A stretch of DNA of 64,000 nucleotides from Neisseria sp. MVDL19-042950 (GCF_030504625.1 NZ_JAUKWH010000002.1:124001-188000), one strand, 5' to 3'; shown: positions 16,350-25,752, counted from the stretch's first letter. Program-made: numbers and translations. The notes: generated by a model from the letters alone, not told the origin.

Positions 16350-18380
16350 ATGCAAGTGATCCAATTTGAAAATTCCCCCTTCAAACTCCACCAGCCTTTC
16401 CCGCCAGCCGGCGACCAGCCCACCGCCATTGCCGGCCTGCTCGAAGGGCTTTCAGACGGCCTCGCTTACCAAACCCTGCTCGGCGTAACCGGCTCGGGCA
16501 AAACTTATACGATGGCCAACGTAATTGCCCAAAGCGGCCGCCCCGCCATCATCATGGCGCACAACAAAACGCTGGCGGCGCAGCTTTATGCCGAGATGCG
16601 CGAGTTTTTCCCCGAAAACGCGGTGGAATACTTCGTTTCCTACTACGACTATTACCAGCCTGAAGCCTATGTGCCCAGCCGCGACCTGTTTATCGAAAAA
16701 GATTCCGCGATTAACGAACACATCGAGCAGATGCGCCTTTCCGCCACCAAAAACCTGATGACGCGCAACGACGTGATTATCGTCGCCACCGTGTCCGCCA
16801 TTTACGGTATCGGCGACCCCACCGAGTATCAACAAATGGTGCTTTCCGTGAAAGAGGGTGACACCATCGAGCAGCGAGACATCATTTCCACCCTCGTTTC
16901 CATGCAATACGAGCGCGGCGAAATGGATTTCAAACGCGGCTCCTTCCGCGTGCGCGGCGACGTGATCGACGTGTATCCCGCCGAAAGCTCCGACAACGCC
17001 TTGCGCATCAGCCTGTTTGACGACGAAATCGACCGCCTCGACATCTTCGACCCGCTCACCGGCAGCAACATCCAGCGCGTCGGCCGCTACACCGTATTTC
17101 CCTCCAGCCACTACGTTACCCCGCGCGACACCGTGCTGCGCGCCTGCGAAAGCATCAAGCAGGAATTGCGTGAACGCATTGATTTCTTTACCAAAGAAAA
17201 CCGCCCCGTCGAAACCCAACGCATCGAGCAGCGCACCCGCTTCGATCTCGAAATGCTTTATGAAATGGGTTTCTGCAAAGGCATCGAAAACTACTCGCGC
17301 CACTTTTCCGGCAAAAAAGAAGGCGAACCGCCGCCCACGCTGATGGATTATCTGCCCGACAACGCCATCATGTTTATCGACGAAAGCCACGTTACCGTTA
17401 CCCAAATCGGCGGCATGTACAAAGGCGACGCCAGCCGCAAACAAAACCTCGTCGACTACGGCTTCCGCCTGCCTTCCGCCCGCGACAACCGCCCGCTTAA
17501 ATTCCACGAATTTGAAAAAATCATGCCGCAAACCATCTTCGTTTCCGCCACGCCCGCCAAATACGAAGAAGAACACGCCGGCCAAGTGGTCGAGCAAGTC
17601 GTGCGCCCCACCGGCCTTGTTGACCCGCAAATCGAAATCCGCCCCGTCGCCACCCAAGTGGACGACTTACTCAGCGAAATCAACGACCGCATCGCCAAAG
17701 GCGAGCGCGTACTCGTTACCACCCTCACCAAACGCATGGCCGAACAGCTCACCGACTATTACAGCGAACTCGGCATCAAAGTGCGCTACCTGCACAGCGA
17801 CATAGATACCGTAGAACGCGTTGAAATTATTAGAGATTTACGCCTCGGCCTGTTTGACGTGCTCGTCGGCATCAACCTCTTGCGCGAAGGCTTGGACATT
17901 CCCGAAGTTTCACTCGTCGCCATCTTAGATGCCGATAAAGAAGGCTTCCTGCGCAGCCACCGCAGCCTCATCCAAACCATAGGCCGCGCCGCCCGCAATG
18001 TGAACGGCATAGCGATTTTGTATGCCGACAAAATCACCGATTCCATGAAAGCCGCCATCGACGAAACCGAACGCCGCCGTGAAAAACAGATTAAATTCAA
18101 CGAAGAACACGGCATCGTACCGAAACAGATTACCAAACAAGTGAAAGACATCATCGACGGCGTTTACCACGACGATTCAGGCAGCGCCAAAGGCAAAGGC
18201 CGTCTGAAAAACAAAGTGAAAGTCGGTGAAATCCACACCGAAGAAGACGCGATTAAAGAAATCGCCAAACTTGAAAAAGCCATGCAGCAGGCGGCAAGGG
18301 ATTTGCAGTTTGAAGAAGCGGCGGTGTTAAGGGATAGGATTCGGGGGATTAAGGAAGGATTGTTGTTTGGGGCGGAGTGA
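16350..18380 (+). CDS. uvrB: Excinuclease ABC subunit B
   Basis: UvrB is the helicase-like damage-verification subunit of nucleotide excision repair; it is loaded on DNA by UvrA and recruits UvrC. The 676-residue protein has Walker A GVTGSGKT (about residue 45), the beta-hairpin [12 protein letters not shown], the DEAD-type FIDESHVT, helicase motif [11 protein letters not shown] and a C-terminal UVR domain ([20 protein letters not shown]). I chose the ATG at 16350 ([17 protein letters not shown]) since an in-frame ATG at 16317 lies at the expected transcription start. Two DUS are inside the gene (about 16449 and 18198). uvrA lies 4 kb away on the opposite strand. Confidence 0.97.
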   Translation: MQVIQFENSPFKLHQPFPPAGDQPTAIAGLLEGLSDGLAYQTLLGVTGSGKTYTMANVIAQSGRPAIIMAHNKTLAAQLYAEMREFFPENAVEYFVSYYDYYQPEAYVPSRDLFIEKDSAINEHIEQMRLSATKNLMTRNDVIIVATVSAIYGIGDPTEYQQMVLSVKEGDTIEQRDIISTLVSMQYERGEMDFKRGSFRVRGDVIDVYPAESSDNALRISLFDDEIDRLDIFDPLTGSNIQRVGRYTVFPSSHYVTPRDTVLRACESIKQELRERIDFFTKENRPVETQRIEQRTRFDLEMLYEMGFCKGIENYSRHFSGKKEGEPPPTLMDYLPDNAIMFIDESHVTVTQIGGMYKGDASRKQNLVDYGFRLPSARDNRPLKFHEFEKIMPQTIFVSATPAKYEEEHAGQVVEQVVRPTGLVDPQIEIRPVATQVDDLLSEINDRIAKGERVLVTTLTKRMAEQLTDYYSELGIKVRYLHSDIDTVERVEIIRDLRLGLFDVLVGINLLREGLDIPEVSLVAILDADKEGFLRSHRSLIQTIGRAARNVNGIAILYADKITDSMKAAIDETERRREKQIKFNEEHGIVPKQITKQVKDIIDGVYHDDSGSAKGKGRLKNKVKVGEIHTEEDAIKEIAKLEKAMQQAARDLQFEEAAVLRDRIRGIKEGLLFGAE

Positions 18381-18489
18381 ATATTTAATTAAAAATAATA
18401 AAGGTAATAAAATCTGTTAGGTAGCTATATAATAAATCAAACTTCGATAATTAATAAATTTTTAATTTATTCTCATAAGGAAGAAAATT

Positions 18490-18631
18490 ATGAAATGGGT
18501 CGGCTTTATTTAAAGAAGCTACAGTATGGAGAACATTGGATGACGATAAGATAATTCCTATTATTAACCCCTACGATGGTACTAATATATATCGTGAACG
18601 TAAGGTAAATGGCAATTCTAGTTCTGTTTAG
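18490..18631 (+). pseudogene. Small frameshifted gene remnant
   Basis: An ATG at 18490 with a good ribosome site (AAGGAAG) opens MKWVGFI and then stops. The next frame, shifted by one base, continues for about 40 codons without a start: LFKEATVWRTLDDDKIIP followed by INPYDGTNIYRERKVNGNSS and a TAG at 18629. Joined by one frameshift this would be a protein of about 45 residues. I do not recognise it. The surrounding 318 bases (18381-18698) hold nothing else clear. A sequencing error or programmed frameshift would look the same. Confidence 0.4.
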
Positions 18632-18698
18632 GGTTTAGCTTTGGAAAACAGAGCAAGGCAAGTGTGTTTCATTAAATTTAATTGAGGTAAAGAAAAAA

Positions 18699-19082
18699 AT
18701 GACTACTGTAAGAACTGAAAAAGAATTGGGTGATGCTCTGAAAAGAGGAGATGAAACTATTGAGATTGAAGGTGATTTATCAAAGAAAACAATCAAAATA
18801 AGAGCAACAGGTCGGGTTGCTTGGGCTATAGCCATTGGAGCTATTGGTATAGCCGTATATGCTGCAATTGCCACTCTAGGTACTGGAGGGGTAGCTACCC
18901 CGGTAACTAGTACAGCGGCGGCTATAGCTGCCCCTGCAGCTGTTGGAGTACTAGGTGGAACTGTAATATATTCTGCCATAGCCATAGCTGTAGTCGCTGG
19001 GGGAGTTGGCGCTCTGACTTCTTTAAGGAATTACAAAGAAATTTCTAGAACAGATAATAAATTAGTATTAAAGAAAAGGTAA
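18699..19082 (+). CDS. Small membrane protein with Gly/Ala-rich helices, unknown
   Basis: This 127-residue protein starts with a soluble charged part (residues 1-40, with TEKELGDALKRGDETIEIEGDL and KKTIKIRATG), then two long Ala/Gly/Ile-rich hydrophobic segments (about 40-60 and 67-103) and a short basic tail. I recall similar proteins with the EIEGDL...RATGKVAWAIAIGAI pattern in other Proteobacteria but know no function. It would sit in the inner membrane. GAGG lies about 12 bases before the ATG. It stands alone between the broken gene and a repeat-rich region; the A+T content and isolation suggest acquired DNA. Pore-forming or stress roles would be guesses. Confidence 0.6.
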   Translation: MTTVRTEKELGDALKRGDETIEIEGDLSKKTIKIRATGRVAWAIAIGAIGIAVYAAIATLGTGGVATPVTSTAAAIAAPAAVGVLGGTVIYSAIAIAVVAGGVGALTSLRNYKEISRTDNKLVLKKR

Positions 19083-19353
19083 GCAATATGGATAAAGCAA
19101 TCTAACTGGCCGATATTCAAATTGCCAGTGACAAACTTTTCGTGCTATTCGACGGAATGAATGTGTTAGAAAGTCGTGATATGGTGATGACTGCGTGAGA
19201 AAAATATGCAGAAATAAGCGTAGTAAGCCGTAGCCTGCATAAAACCTAAAATCCAATGACAGCAGCAAGCGTAGAGCATGTGCCATCGACACGCACGCGT
19301 TGTCGGAATCTTTAAAACCGCGTGCGTGGCTTCCTACCTGCAAGGAGACACCG

Positions 19354-19383
19354 AGGCCGCCTGAAAGCTTTTTCAGACGGCCT
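19354..19383. terminator. Degenerate DUS hairpin
   Basis: AGGCCGCCTGAAA (one base off the DUS) pairs with TTTCAGACGGCCT. It is a stem-loop of the usual inverted-DUS type in non-coding repeat DNA; whether it ends any transcript is unclear. Confidence 0.45.
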
Positions 19384-19474
19384 GCTTTATTTACGGTACA
19401 GATATATTTGACAGCATTCATATGATTACGACGTGCCTTCTGATTGTACTTACATTTTGAGCAACGACTACTGT

Positions 19475-19498
19475 GTAGGGCGTGCATCCTTGCCCGCC
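19475..19498 (+). repeat. Solo half of the GTAGGGCGGGCATCC repeat
   Basis: GTAGGGCGTGCATCCTTGCC at 19475 continues CGCC and matches the arms of the inverted elements at 46836-46912 and 47857-47934. The partner arm is missing here. Confidence 0.6.
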
Positions 19499-19526
19499 GC
19501 AATGCCACAGGATTCATATGTTGCTG

Positions 19527-19556
19527 AGGCCGTCTGAAAAGTATTTCAGACGGCCT
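19527..19556. terminator. Inverted DUS hairpin
   Basis: A perfect inverted pair of AG-type DUS with a short AGTA-centred loop and no T-run. It lies between the repeat region and the RAYT gene, which ends at 19704 on the - strand, so it may close that transcript. Confidence 0.5.
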
Positions 19557-19703
19557 TAAGCAATAGGTAACTTGAGTGGGTTGGATCTTCGGATCCAATC
19601 TTGCAAACTTTATAGAAATGAACCGATTTTTTCACACGTTCTGATGATAGCCGTTGGTAAAGTGCGGATGATTTTATGGTTAATAATATTACAAACCCAT
19701 AAA

Positions 19704-20234
19704 TCACTCGCCAAAATTCATCACCAAAGTTTCATGTGTTCCGCCCCAATCCGGCGGCAATAAACCATCGCGGACAAAGCGGTGGAAAGAAGAAAACGGC
19801 CAGTCTTTAACACTCGCTGCAAAACCGTGTTTTACCGGATTGAAATGCACATAATCCACGCAACGCTGCAAATCCGCATCATCACGCACGGTATGTTCGT
19901 AAAAACGGCGCTGCCAAATCCCTTTTTCATGCCGACGCTGTTTGCTGGAGGATAAAGCACTTGATACGGAAAAATGATTGGAAAAACCGATTTTGATTAA
20001 GCGCCAACGCAGCGAATAATCGCCATCGCTGTCAGGTAAAGTCCAAATCGCATGAAGATGGTTGGGCATGACGCAAATCGCCACGGTTTCAAACGGATAG
20101 CGTTTTTGCACCGAGGCGTAGGCTTCGCGCAACAGATCGATATGTTCGACCAATAAACGCGATTTCGGGTCGGCAAGTTTCACGGTAAAGAAAAACGTGC
20201 CGCCCGCAAGATAGTTACGGCGATAGCGAGACAT
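19704..20234 (-). CDS. REP-associated tyrosine transposase (RAYT, Y1/HUH family)
   Basis: This 176-residue protein is a TnpA-REP type HUH single-strand endonuclease. Seen: RNYLAGGTFFFTVKL at the N-terminus, the HUH-type MPNHLHAIW motif (His-x-His), and YVHFNPVKHG with the catalytic tyrosine, then WPFSSFHRFV. Such enzymes nick REP palindromes and are thought to spread them; most are single-copy domesticated genes. The gene seems intact. It is next to two long copies of REP-like structure (20388-20627 and 20754-20994), the likely substrates. The start at 20234 (MSRYRRNY) is the family's usual one; no strong ribosome site. A DUS hairpin lies upstream at 20294-20327. Confidence 0.9.
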   Translation of the reverse strand: MSRYRRNYLAGGTFFFTVKLADPKSRLLVEHIDLLREAYASVQKRYPFETVAICVMPNHLHAIWTLPDSDGDYSLRWRLIKIGFSNHFSVSSALSSSKQRRHEKGIWQRRFYEHTVRDDADLQRCVDYVHFNPVKHGFAASVKDWPFSSFHRFVRDGLLPPDWGGTHETLVMNFGE

Positions 20235-20293
20235 TTATTTCTATTGTTATTATTTCGAATTTTTGAATCATAACAAAGCTGTTCGGAAAGCAG

Positions 20294-20327
20294 AAGGCCG
20301 TCTGAAAATTTGCTTTCAGACGGCCTT
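20294..20327. terminator. Inverted DUS hairpin upstream of the RAYT gene
   Basis: A perfect stem AAGGCCGTCTGAAA with its complement and a six-base loop. It lies upstream of the - strand RAYT gene and just left of a decayed third REP copy (about 20348-20370), so it is probably part of the repeat complex rather than a gene-end signal. Confidence 0.5.
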
Positions 20328-20387
20328 GAGTGTGAATTGCCATACCCCAAACAACGCGTGTGTGTGATGGTATATGCCCGACCATTT

Positions 20388-20627
20388 AAACAGTAAACGT
20401 TAAACCATCGGTAGGGTGTGTAGCACAGCCACGCACGCGGTTTTGAATGGAACTGCGCATATCAGCCATTAAGATTTTAAAATCACGCCACATTATTTAT
20501 GTTCAAAACAATGCCGTCTGAAAAGAAAGTTTCAGACGGCATTGGAACAGAAGCCCGAACAACGCGTGCGTGTGTACCGCACACACCCTACGCATGGGGT
20601 TTGGTTTTATGCAGGCTGTGGCTTGCT
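20388..20627. repeat. 240-bp REP/DUS composite repeat, copy 1
   Basis: The outer arms GTAGGGTGTGTAGC...CACGCACGCG (20411-20439) and CGCGTGCGTG...GCACACACCCTAC (20563-20591) are an imperfect inverted pair of the REP type. An AT-type DUS hairpin (20510-20543) sits between them. The whole unit, with flanks, recurs 366 bases further on with few differences. RAYT at 19704-20234 is the likely mobilising enzyme. Confidence 0.75.
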
Positions 20628-20648
20628 TTTGAAAATTCAAACAGCTTG

Positions 20649-20740
20649 GTAGGTCGGATACTTGTATCCGACAAAATAAGGATATGCTGTGATGCCGAGA
20701 TATATAAGGGGGATAAGTCGGATTCGAGAATCCGACCTAC
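20649..20740. repeat. Inverted pair of TAGGTCGGAT hairpins
   Basis: GTAGGTCGGATAC...GTATCCGAC (20649-20672) and GTCGGATTC...GAATCCGACCTAC (20717-20740) are two small hairpins in inverted arrangement. They lie between the two 240-bp composite repeats and have a different sequence, so this is a second REP-like family. Confidence 0.65.
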
Positions 20741-20753
20741 GGATCTAGGTTTG

Positions 20754-20994
20754 AAACAGCAAACGTTAAACCATCGGTAGGGTGTGTAGCACAGCCACGC
20801 ATGCGGTTTTGAATGGAACTGCGCATATCAGCCATTAAGATTTTAAAATCACGCCACATTATTTATGTTCAAAACAATGCCGTCTGAAAAGAAAGTTTCA
20901 GACGGCATTGGAGCAGAAGCCCGAACAACGCGTGCGTGCGTACCGCACACACCCTACGCATGAGGTTTAGGTTTTATGCAGGCTACGGCTTGCT
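20754..20994. repeat. 240-bp REP/DUS composite repeat, copy 2
   Basis: Near-identical direct repeat of 20388-20627: REP arms at 20777-20805 and 20929-20957, AT-type DUS hairpin at 20876-20909. The right edge meets the stop codon (20994-20996) of the A+T-rich - strand gene. High similarity suggests a recent duplication. Confidence 0.75.
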
Positions 20995-22067
20995 TAGTAT
21001 TTATTATGATTAATATTTAAGCCATTTATGCAGATGTGATCATTATATATGATATGAATTTGATTAAAATGGGTTTTAGCTTTCGGGAAAATACGCCAAT
21101 TTGATATTTCTTCACCATCTTTACTAATTTTCATACTTTTTTCATTTTCATTTATTTGATAGAACAATTCATCGTTACGTTGTATAAAGTTTAAGTATTT
21201 AAAATTTTCATGCTTAATATTATTTAATCGCCGAGATTTGAAGATAATCTCCTTATCTTCTTGCTCATAATATGATTCACTATTTTCAATGTCATTTTTA
21301 AAGCATTGTGCAATTTTATTACTAAAATAATCTTTCAATTTGTCTTTCCTTTTGTCGGATATTTTTTTCTTATTTATTTTATCAAAAAATCCTATACTGA
21401 AATTTTTCATATTCTGGTTATATAATAAATTATCTTGACTACAAATGGATAAAACGGTTTCAGATTCATTGTTATCACTCCATTGGCAATCTATCCAATT
21501 TTTTTCCTTGTTATCATTTATATACCTTAACCTATTTTGTTCTACAATAATATTGTATACAGCCCCTTCTTCTCCGCAGCATAGAACTAGTCTGTTATTC
21601 GTTTCAGATTTGTCAAAACTAAATACTTTAGCCTCATTAAATAGTATATTTCCCTTTTTATTTAACTCCTTTTTTTGAAACAATAATCTCCTACTTTCCA
21701 ATCCATTTGCAGATGAAAAATATACAATATTTGATGTAATATTTATATCAGTAACCCACTCGTTACAATTAAAAGCACTCTCTTGGAATTGATTCAGAAA
21801 ATCTATATCTATCTGTAAATATGAATTATCTAAAATATTAGATGATTCTATATCTCTATTATTTTGGTATTTCCTTAGAAAAATTCTTTCAAAGTTTTGG
21901 CGATATTGGGCACTCTTTTCTTTTTCCAACCTTGTTCTTATAAGATTTTCGAAATCAAACATTCTAATATTTCCATCAAAATCAGCTAAAAAAAGCAATC
22001 CAGAATAAACAAAACTATCAGTATAGCTTCCTTCTATATCAATAGACCATTTATCTATTTGATTCAT
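20994..22067 (-). CDS. Unknown A+T-rich gene, possible beta-propeller protein
   Basis: I do not recognise this 357-residue protein. The N-terminus (IEGSYTDSFVYSGLLFLADFDGNIRMFDF) and later segments (NIVYFSSANGLESRRLLF, NRLVLCCGEEGAVYNII, HIIYNDHICINGL) look like repeated blades of a WD40/beta-propeller type fold; this is an inference from pattern. It is rich in Asn, Lys, Ile and Glu, without signal peptide or membrane helix, so cytoplasmic. Its ATG overlaps the stop of the upstream gene (ATGA, 22064-22067) with AGAGG inside that gene, so both are coupled. Composition is strikingly A+T-rich against flanking genes and no DUS lies inside: acquired DNA. Defence, toxin or immunity roles are possible but unsupported. 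Confidence 0.6.
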   Translation of the reverse strand: MNQIDKWSIDIEGSYTDSFVYSGLLFLADFDGNIRMFDFENLIRTRLEKEKSAQYRQNFERIFLRKYQNNRDIESSNILDNSYLQIDIDFLNQFQESAFNCNEWVTDINITSNIVYFSSANGLESRRLLFQKKELNKKGNILFNEAKVFSFDKSETNNRLVLCCGEEGAVYNIIVEQNRLRYINDNKEKNWIDCQWSDNNESETVLSICSQDNLLYNQNMKNFSIGFFDKINKKKISDKRKDKLKDYFSNKIAQCFKNDIENSESYYEQEDKEIIFKSRRLNNIKHENFKYLNFIQRNDELFYQINENEKSMKISKDGEEISNWRIFPKAKTHFNQIHIIYNDHICINGLNINHNKY

Positions 22068-22507
22068 TTTAGTTGACCTCTATTTAAACGATTCAGCTGT
22101 GTAGGTGAGATATAACCTTTTTGAACCCAAGTTAAACCAATATTACCAAAATTTTGTTTAGATATATCTTTTTGTTTTCCACAGGGGTGACCATGATATT
22201 CAAATTTGTCATTGATATCCGGTATAAATCTTGCTACAAAAAATTTGGTTTGTTCATTACGCCCTATTTGACGGAACTTTTGATTTTCTGTTGGTAAATA
22301 TAAACCATATCCGTGAGCATTATTTTCACTAAACCAATTTTCTTCAACGGTTTTTCCGAAAATGCTTAGAATCTCTTCATTTGAAATTATCCATTGACTT
22401 TTATCATTATTTTGATTTTCATTATGTGCTCGGTAATTAAAATTGTAATAATAAGATATCTTGATATTATTTTCATCATATCTTGCAAATTCATGTAGTT
22501 TTTCCAT
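22064..22507 (-). CDS. Unknown A+T-rich gene, first of a coupled pair behind uvrA
   Basis: I do not recognise this 147-residue protein. It is polar and Asn-rich; a conserved-looking C-terminal part holds FEYHGHPCGKQ followed by GLTWVQKGYISPTQLNRLNRGQ, a His/Cys cluster then a helical tail that could bind metal or a partner. No signal peptide. It starts 22 bases after the uvrA stop on the same strand without a terminator between, so it may be read from the uvrA transcript, and it is coupled to the next gene by a 4-base overlap. Strong A+T bias and lack of DUS mark the pair as one acquired unit. No clear ribosome site. Confidence 0.6.
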   Translation of the reverse strand: MEKLHEFARYDENNIKISYYYNFNYRAHNENQNNDKSQWIISNEEILSIFGKTVEENWFSENNAHGYGLYLPTENQKFRQIGRNEQTKFFVARFIPDINDKFEYHGHPCGKQKDISKQNFGNIGLTWVQKGYISPTQLNRLNRGQLK

Positions 22508-22529
22508 AAGATAGTATCTCGTGAATAGA

Positions 22530-25361
22530 TTATTTTAAAGCCTGTTTCAAATATTTCCCCGTATAACTCCCCTCAACCTTAACCATTTCTTCCGGCGAGC
22601 CTTTAGCAATAATCCTCCCTCCGCCATCTCCCCCTTCCGGCCCCAAGTCCACAATATAATCCGCCGTTTTAATCACATCCAAATTATGCTCGATAATCAC
22701 AATCGAGTTGCCTTTGCCTTTCAGACGGCCTATTACTTCCAGCAGCAGGGCGATGTCGGCGAAGTGCAGGCCGGTGGTGGGTTCGTCTAGGATGTAGAGG
22801 GTGCGGCCGGTGTCGCGTTTGGAGAGTTCAAGGGCGAGTTTGACGCGTTGGGCTTCGCCGCCGGAGAGGGTGGTGGCGGATTGGCCGAGGCGGATGTAGC
22901 CCAGGCCTACGTCCATCAGGGTTTGCAGTTTGCGGGATACGGTGGGCACGGCGTCGAAGAATTCGCGGGCTTCTTCTACGGTCATGTCGAGCACTTGGCT
23001 GATGTTTTTGCCTTTGTATTGCACTTCGAGGGTTTCGCGGTTGTAGCGTTTGCCGTGGCACACTTCGCAGGGCACGTATACGTCGGGCAGGAAGTGCATT
23101 TCTACTTTAATCACGCCGTCGCCTTGGCAGGCTTCGCAGCGGCCGCCTTTGACGTTGAACGAGAAGCGGCCGACGTTGTAGCCGCGTTCGCGGGCGAGGG
23201 GTACGCCGGCGAAGAGTTCGCGGATGGGGGTGAAGAGGCCGGTGTAGGTGGCGGGGTTGGAGCGGGGCGTGCGGCCGATGGGGGATTGGTCGACGTTGAT
23301 GACTTTGTCGAGGTGTTCTAGGCCGGTGATGTCGTCGTAGGGCGCGGGTTCTTCGTGGGCGCGGTTCAGCTCGCGGGCGGTGATTTTGGCCAGCGTGTCG
23401 TTAATCAGGGTGGATTTGCCGCTGCCGGATACGCCGGTGATGCAGGTAATCAAACCCAAAGGCAGTTCGAAGGTAACGTTTTTGAGGTTGTTGCCGCGTG
23501 CGCCTTTGAGGACGAGCATTTTTTCGGGGTTGACGGGCGTTCTTTCAGACGGCACGGCGATGGCTTTTTTGCCGCTGAGATATTGGCCGGTAACGGAGTT
23601 TGTGCAGGCAGCGACTTTGTCGGGGGTATCGGCAATGATAACGTTGCCGCCGTGTTCGCCGGCGCCGGGGCCCATGTCGATAACGAAATCGGCTTCGCGG
23701 ATGGCATCTTCGTCGTGTTCGACCACGATGACGCTGTTGCCGAGGTCGCGCAGGCGTTTGAGGGTGGCGAGCAGGCGGTCGTTGTCGCGCTGGTGCAGGC
23801 CGATGGAGGGTTCGTCCAAAACGTACATCACGCCGGTGAGGCCGCTGCCGATTTGGCTGGCGAGGCGGATGCGCTGGGCTTCGCCGCCGGAAAGGGTTTC
23901 GGCGCTGCGGCTGAGGTTCAGATAATCCAGGCCGACGTTAATCAGAAAGCCCAAGCGCTCGGTGATTTCTTTGAGGATTTTTTCGGCGATGTGTTTTTTG
24001 TTGCCTTCCAAATCGAGGGTTTCAAAGAATTGGTGCGTTTGGGTGAGCGGCCATGCGGAGATTTCGTGCAGCGGCTGTTTGCCCACATAAACATAACGCG
24101 CTTCTTTGCGCAAACGTGCGCCGCCGCAGCTCGGGCAGGCGCGGTGGCTTTGGTATTCGGCAAGCTGTTCGCGCACGGTGGGCGAATCGGTTTCGCGGTA
24201 GCGGCGTTCGAGGTTGGGGATGATGCCTTCAAAGGCGTGGCTGCGGTTGAAGGTGGTGCCGCGTTCGGAAAGGTAGGTGAAATCAATCACTTCTTTGCCG
24301 GAGCCGTGCAGCACGATTTTGCGGATGTTTTCAGGTAGCCCTTCAAACGGGGTGTCGACATCGAATTGATAATGCCGCGCCAGTGATTGAATCATTTGGA
24401 AATAGAACTGGTTGCGTTTGTCCCAGCCTTTAATCGCACCTGCGGCAAGGGAAAGCTCGGGGTGGGCGACCACGCGTTCGGGGTCGAAGAAATTCATGCT
24501 GCCCAAGCCGTCGCAAGTGGGGCATGCGCCGACGGGGTTGTTGAAGGAAAACAGGCGCGGTTCGAGTTCGGGCAGGCTGTATGAGCACACGGGGCAGGCG
24601 AATTGTGAGGAAAACCAATGCTCTTCGCCGCTGTCCATTTCCATTGCCAGCGCGCGTTCGCCGCCGTGCCGCAGGGCGGTTTCAAAACTTTCGGCCAGCC
24701 GCTGTTTGATGTCGGCTTTCACTTTCACGCGGTCGATGACCACGTCGATATTGTGCTTGATGTTTTTTTCGAGCTTGGGCACTTCGTCGAGCTGATAGAC
24801 TTCGCCGTCCACACGCACGCGGGCAAAGCCTTGCGCCTGCAAGTCGGCAAAGAAATCGACAAACTCGCCTTTGCGTTCGCGCACGGCGGGGGCGAGGATC
24901 ATCACGCGGGTGTCTTCAGGCAGTTTTAAGACGGCATCCACCATTTGCGACACGGTTTGGCTGCTCAAGGGCAAATCGTGTTCGGGGCAATGCGGCGTGC
25001 CGACGCGGGCATACAAGAGGCGCAGATAATCGTGGATTTCGGTAACGGTGCCGACGGTGGAGCGCGGGTTGTGGCTGGTCGACTTTTGTTCGATTGAAAT
25101 CGCGGGCGACAAGCCTTCGATCAAATCGACATCGGGCTTATCCATCATCTGCAAAAACTGGCGCGCATAAGCGGAAAGGCTTTCCACATAACGGCGCTGG
25201 CCTTCGGCATACAGTGTGTCGAACGCGAGCGAGGATTTGCCGCTGCCCGACAAACCCGTTACCACCACGAGCTTGTGGCGGGGGATGTCGAGATCGACGT
25301 TTTTCAGATTATGGGTGCGTGCGCCGCGGATGCGGATGGTGTCGTTGTCTTGCTTGCTCAT
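22530..25361 (-). CDS. uvrA: Excinuclease ABC subunit A
   Basis: UvrA is the ATP-binding damage sensor of nucleotide excision repair that delivers UvrB to lesions. The 943-residue protein has two ABC modules: first Walker [10 protein letters not shown] (about residue 35), zinc finger CPVC...CPTC, signature [12 protein letters not shown]; second [10 protein letters not shown], zinc finger CEAC...CEVC, signature [12 protein letters not shown] and the DEPTTGLH Walker B. Full family length. Two DUS lie inside (about 22718 and 23545). The start at 25361 (MSKQDND) fits; a DUS occupies the leader and there is no strong ribosome site. Two unknown genes follow on the same strand. Confidence 0.98.
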   Translation of the reverse strand: MSKQDNDTIRIRGARTHNLKNVDLDIPRHKLVVVTGLSGSGKSSLAFDTLYAEGQRRYVESLSAYARQFLQMMDKPDVDLIEGLSPAISIEQKSTSHNPRSTVGTVTEIHDYLRLLYARVGTPHCPEHDLPLSSQTVSQMVDAVLKLPEDTRVMILAPAVRERKGEFVDFFADLQAQGFARVRVDGEVYQLDEVPKLEKNIKHNIDVVIDRVKVKADIKQRLAESFETALRHGGERALAMEMDSGEEHWFSSQFACPVCSYSLPELEPRLFSFNNPVGACPTCDGLGSMNFFDPERVVAHPELSLAAGAIKGWDKRNQFYFQMIQSLARHYQFDVDTPFEGLPENIRKIVLHGSGKEVIDFTYLSERGTTFNRSHAFEGIIPNLERRYRETDSPTVREQLAEYQSHRACPSCGGARLRKEARYVYVGKQPLHEISAWPLTQTHQFFETLDLEGNKKHIAEKILKEITERLGFLINVGLDYLNLSRSAETLSGGEAQRIRLASQIGSGLTGVMYVLDEPSIGLHQRDNDRLLATLKRLRDLGNSVIVVEHDEDAIREADFVIDMGPGAGEHGGNVIIADTPDKVAACTNSVTGQYLSGKKAIAVPSERTPVNPEKMLVLKGARGNNLKNVTFELPLGLITCITGVSGSGKSTLINDTLAKITARELNRAHEEPAPYDDITGLEHLDKVINVDQSPIGRTPRSNPATYTGLFTPIRELFAGVPLARERGYNVGRFSFNVKGGRCEACQGDGVIKVEMHFLPDVYVPCEVCHGKRYNRETLEVQYKGKNISQVLDMTVEEAREFFDAVPTVSRKLQTLMDVGLGYIRLGQSATTLSGGEAQRVKLALELSKRDTGRTLYILDEPTTGLHFADIALLLEVIGRLKGKGNSIVIIEHNLDVIKTADYIVDLGPEGGDGGGRIIAKGSPEEMVKVEGSYTGKYLKQALK

Positions 25362-25392
25362 GATGGTGAGGCCGTCTGAAAAATAACTGTTA

Positions 25393-25401
25393 ATTATAAC
25401 A
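25393..25401 (-). promoter_or_regulatory. Extended -10 promoter of uvrA
   Basis: Read on the - strand, TGTTATAAT is an extended -10 (TATAAT at 25393-25398). No good -35 is seen. A DUS (25369-25380) lies just downstream, within the expected 5' leader. Confidence 0.55.
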
Positions 25402-25561
25402 TTTTTCGGGCGGCAAAAGGCAGATGCGTATATGGATTAAGGGGTTGGGGAGTCGGTTTTTTAGACGGCCTGCGGGGATAGCCGGGGCGGTTGTGGAAAG
25501 ATGATGCGTTTGTTTGCATCGGGTTTGAGGGCGTAGGTTTGAAGCAAGCATAACCAAACTC

Positions 25562-25599
25562 AAGAGGCCGTCTGAAAATCTCTTTTCAGACGGCCTCTT
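25562..25599 (-). terminator. Inverted DUS hairpin after tRNA-Ser pair
   Basis: A perfect 17-bp stem (AAGAGGCCGTCTGAAAA and complement) with a four-base loop, 41 bases downstream of the - strand tRNA-Ser genes. Confidence 0.7.
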
Positions 25600-25640
25600 A
25601 AGAAAATAACCCACCGAACAAATCAGCGGGTTTTGAATTT

Positions 25641-25731
<91 letters not shown>

Positions 25732-25752
25732 GGTTTTATTGTGTTTCAAGAT

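Larger units (their letters stand above)
19083..19703. other. Repeat-rich non-coding region beside the RAYT gene
   Basis: No credible gene is seen in these 621 bases. It holds a decayed REP-like pair (CACGCACGCG near 19291 and CGCGTGCGTGG near 19320), two DUS hairpins (separate entries), a solitary half of the GTAGGGCGKGCATCC repeat at 19475-19498, and unassigned sequence. The longest open frame here (about 19068-19598, - strand) runs across these repeats and is not believable. Confidence 0.6.

Noticed and set aside
16452-17657. Long - strand open frame (401 codons) antisense to uvrB
   Set aside because: It is a shadow caused by G+C-rich third positions of uvrB; repetitive Val/Ala/Gly/His composition and no family features.
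20499-20780. 93-codon + strand frame in the REP repeat region
   Set aside because: It is made of DUS, REP arms and spacer; its second copy does not stay open.
20388-20994. Spaced direct repeats considered as a CRISPR array
   Set aside because: Only two long units with internal palindromes and REP structure; no short regular repeats or cas genes.
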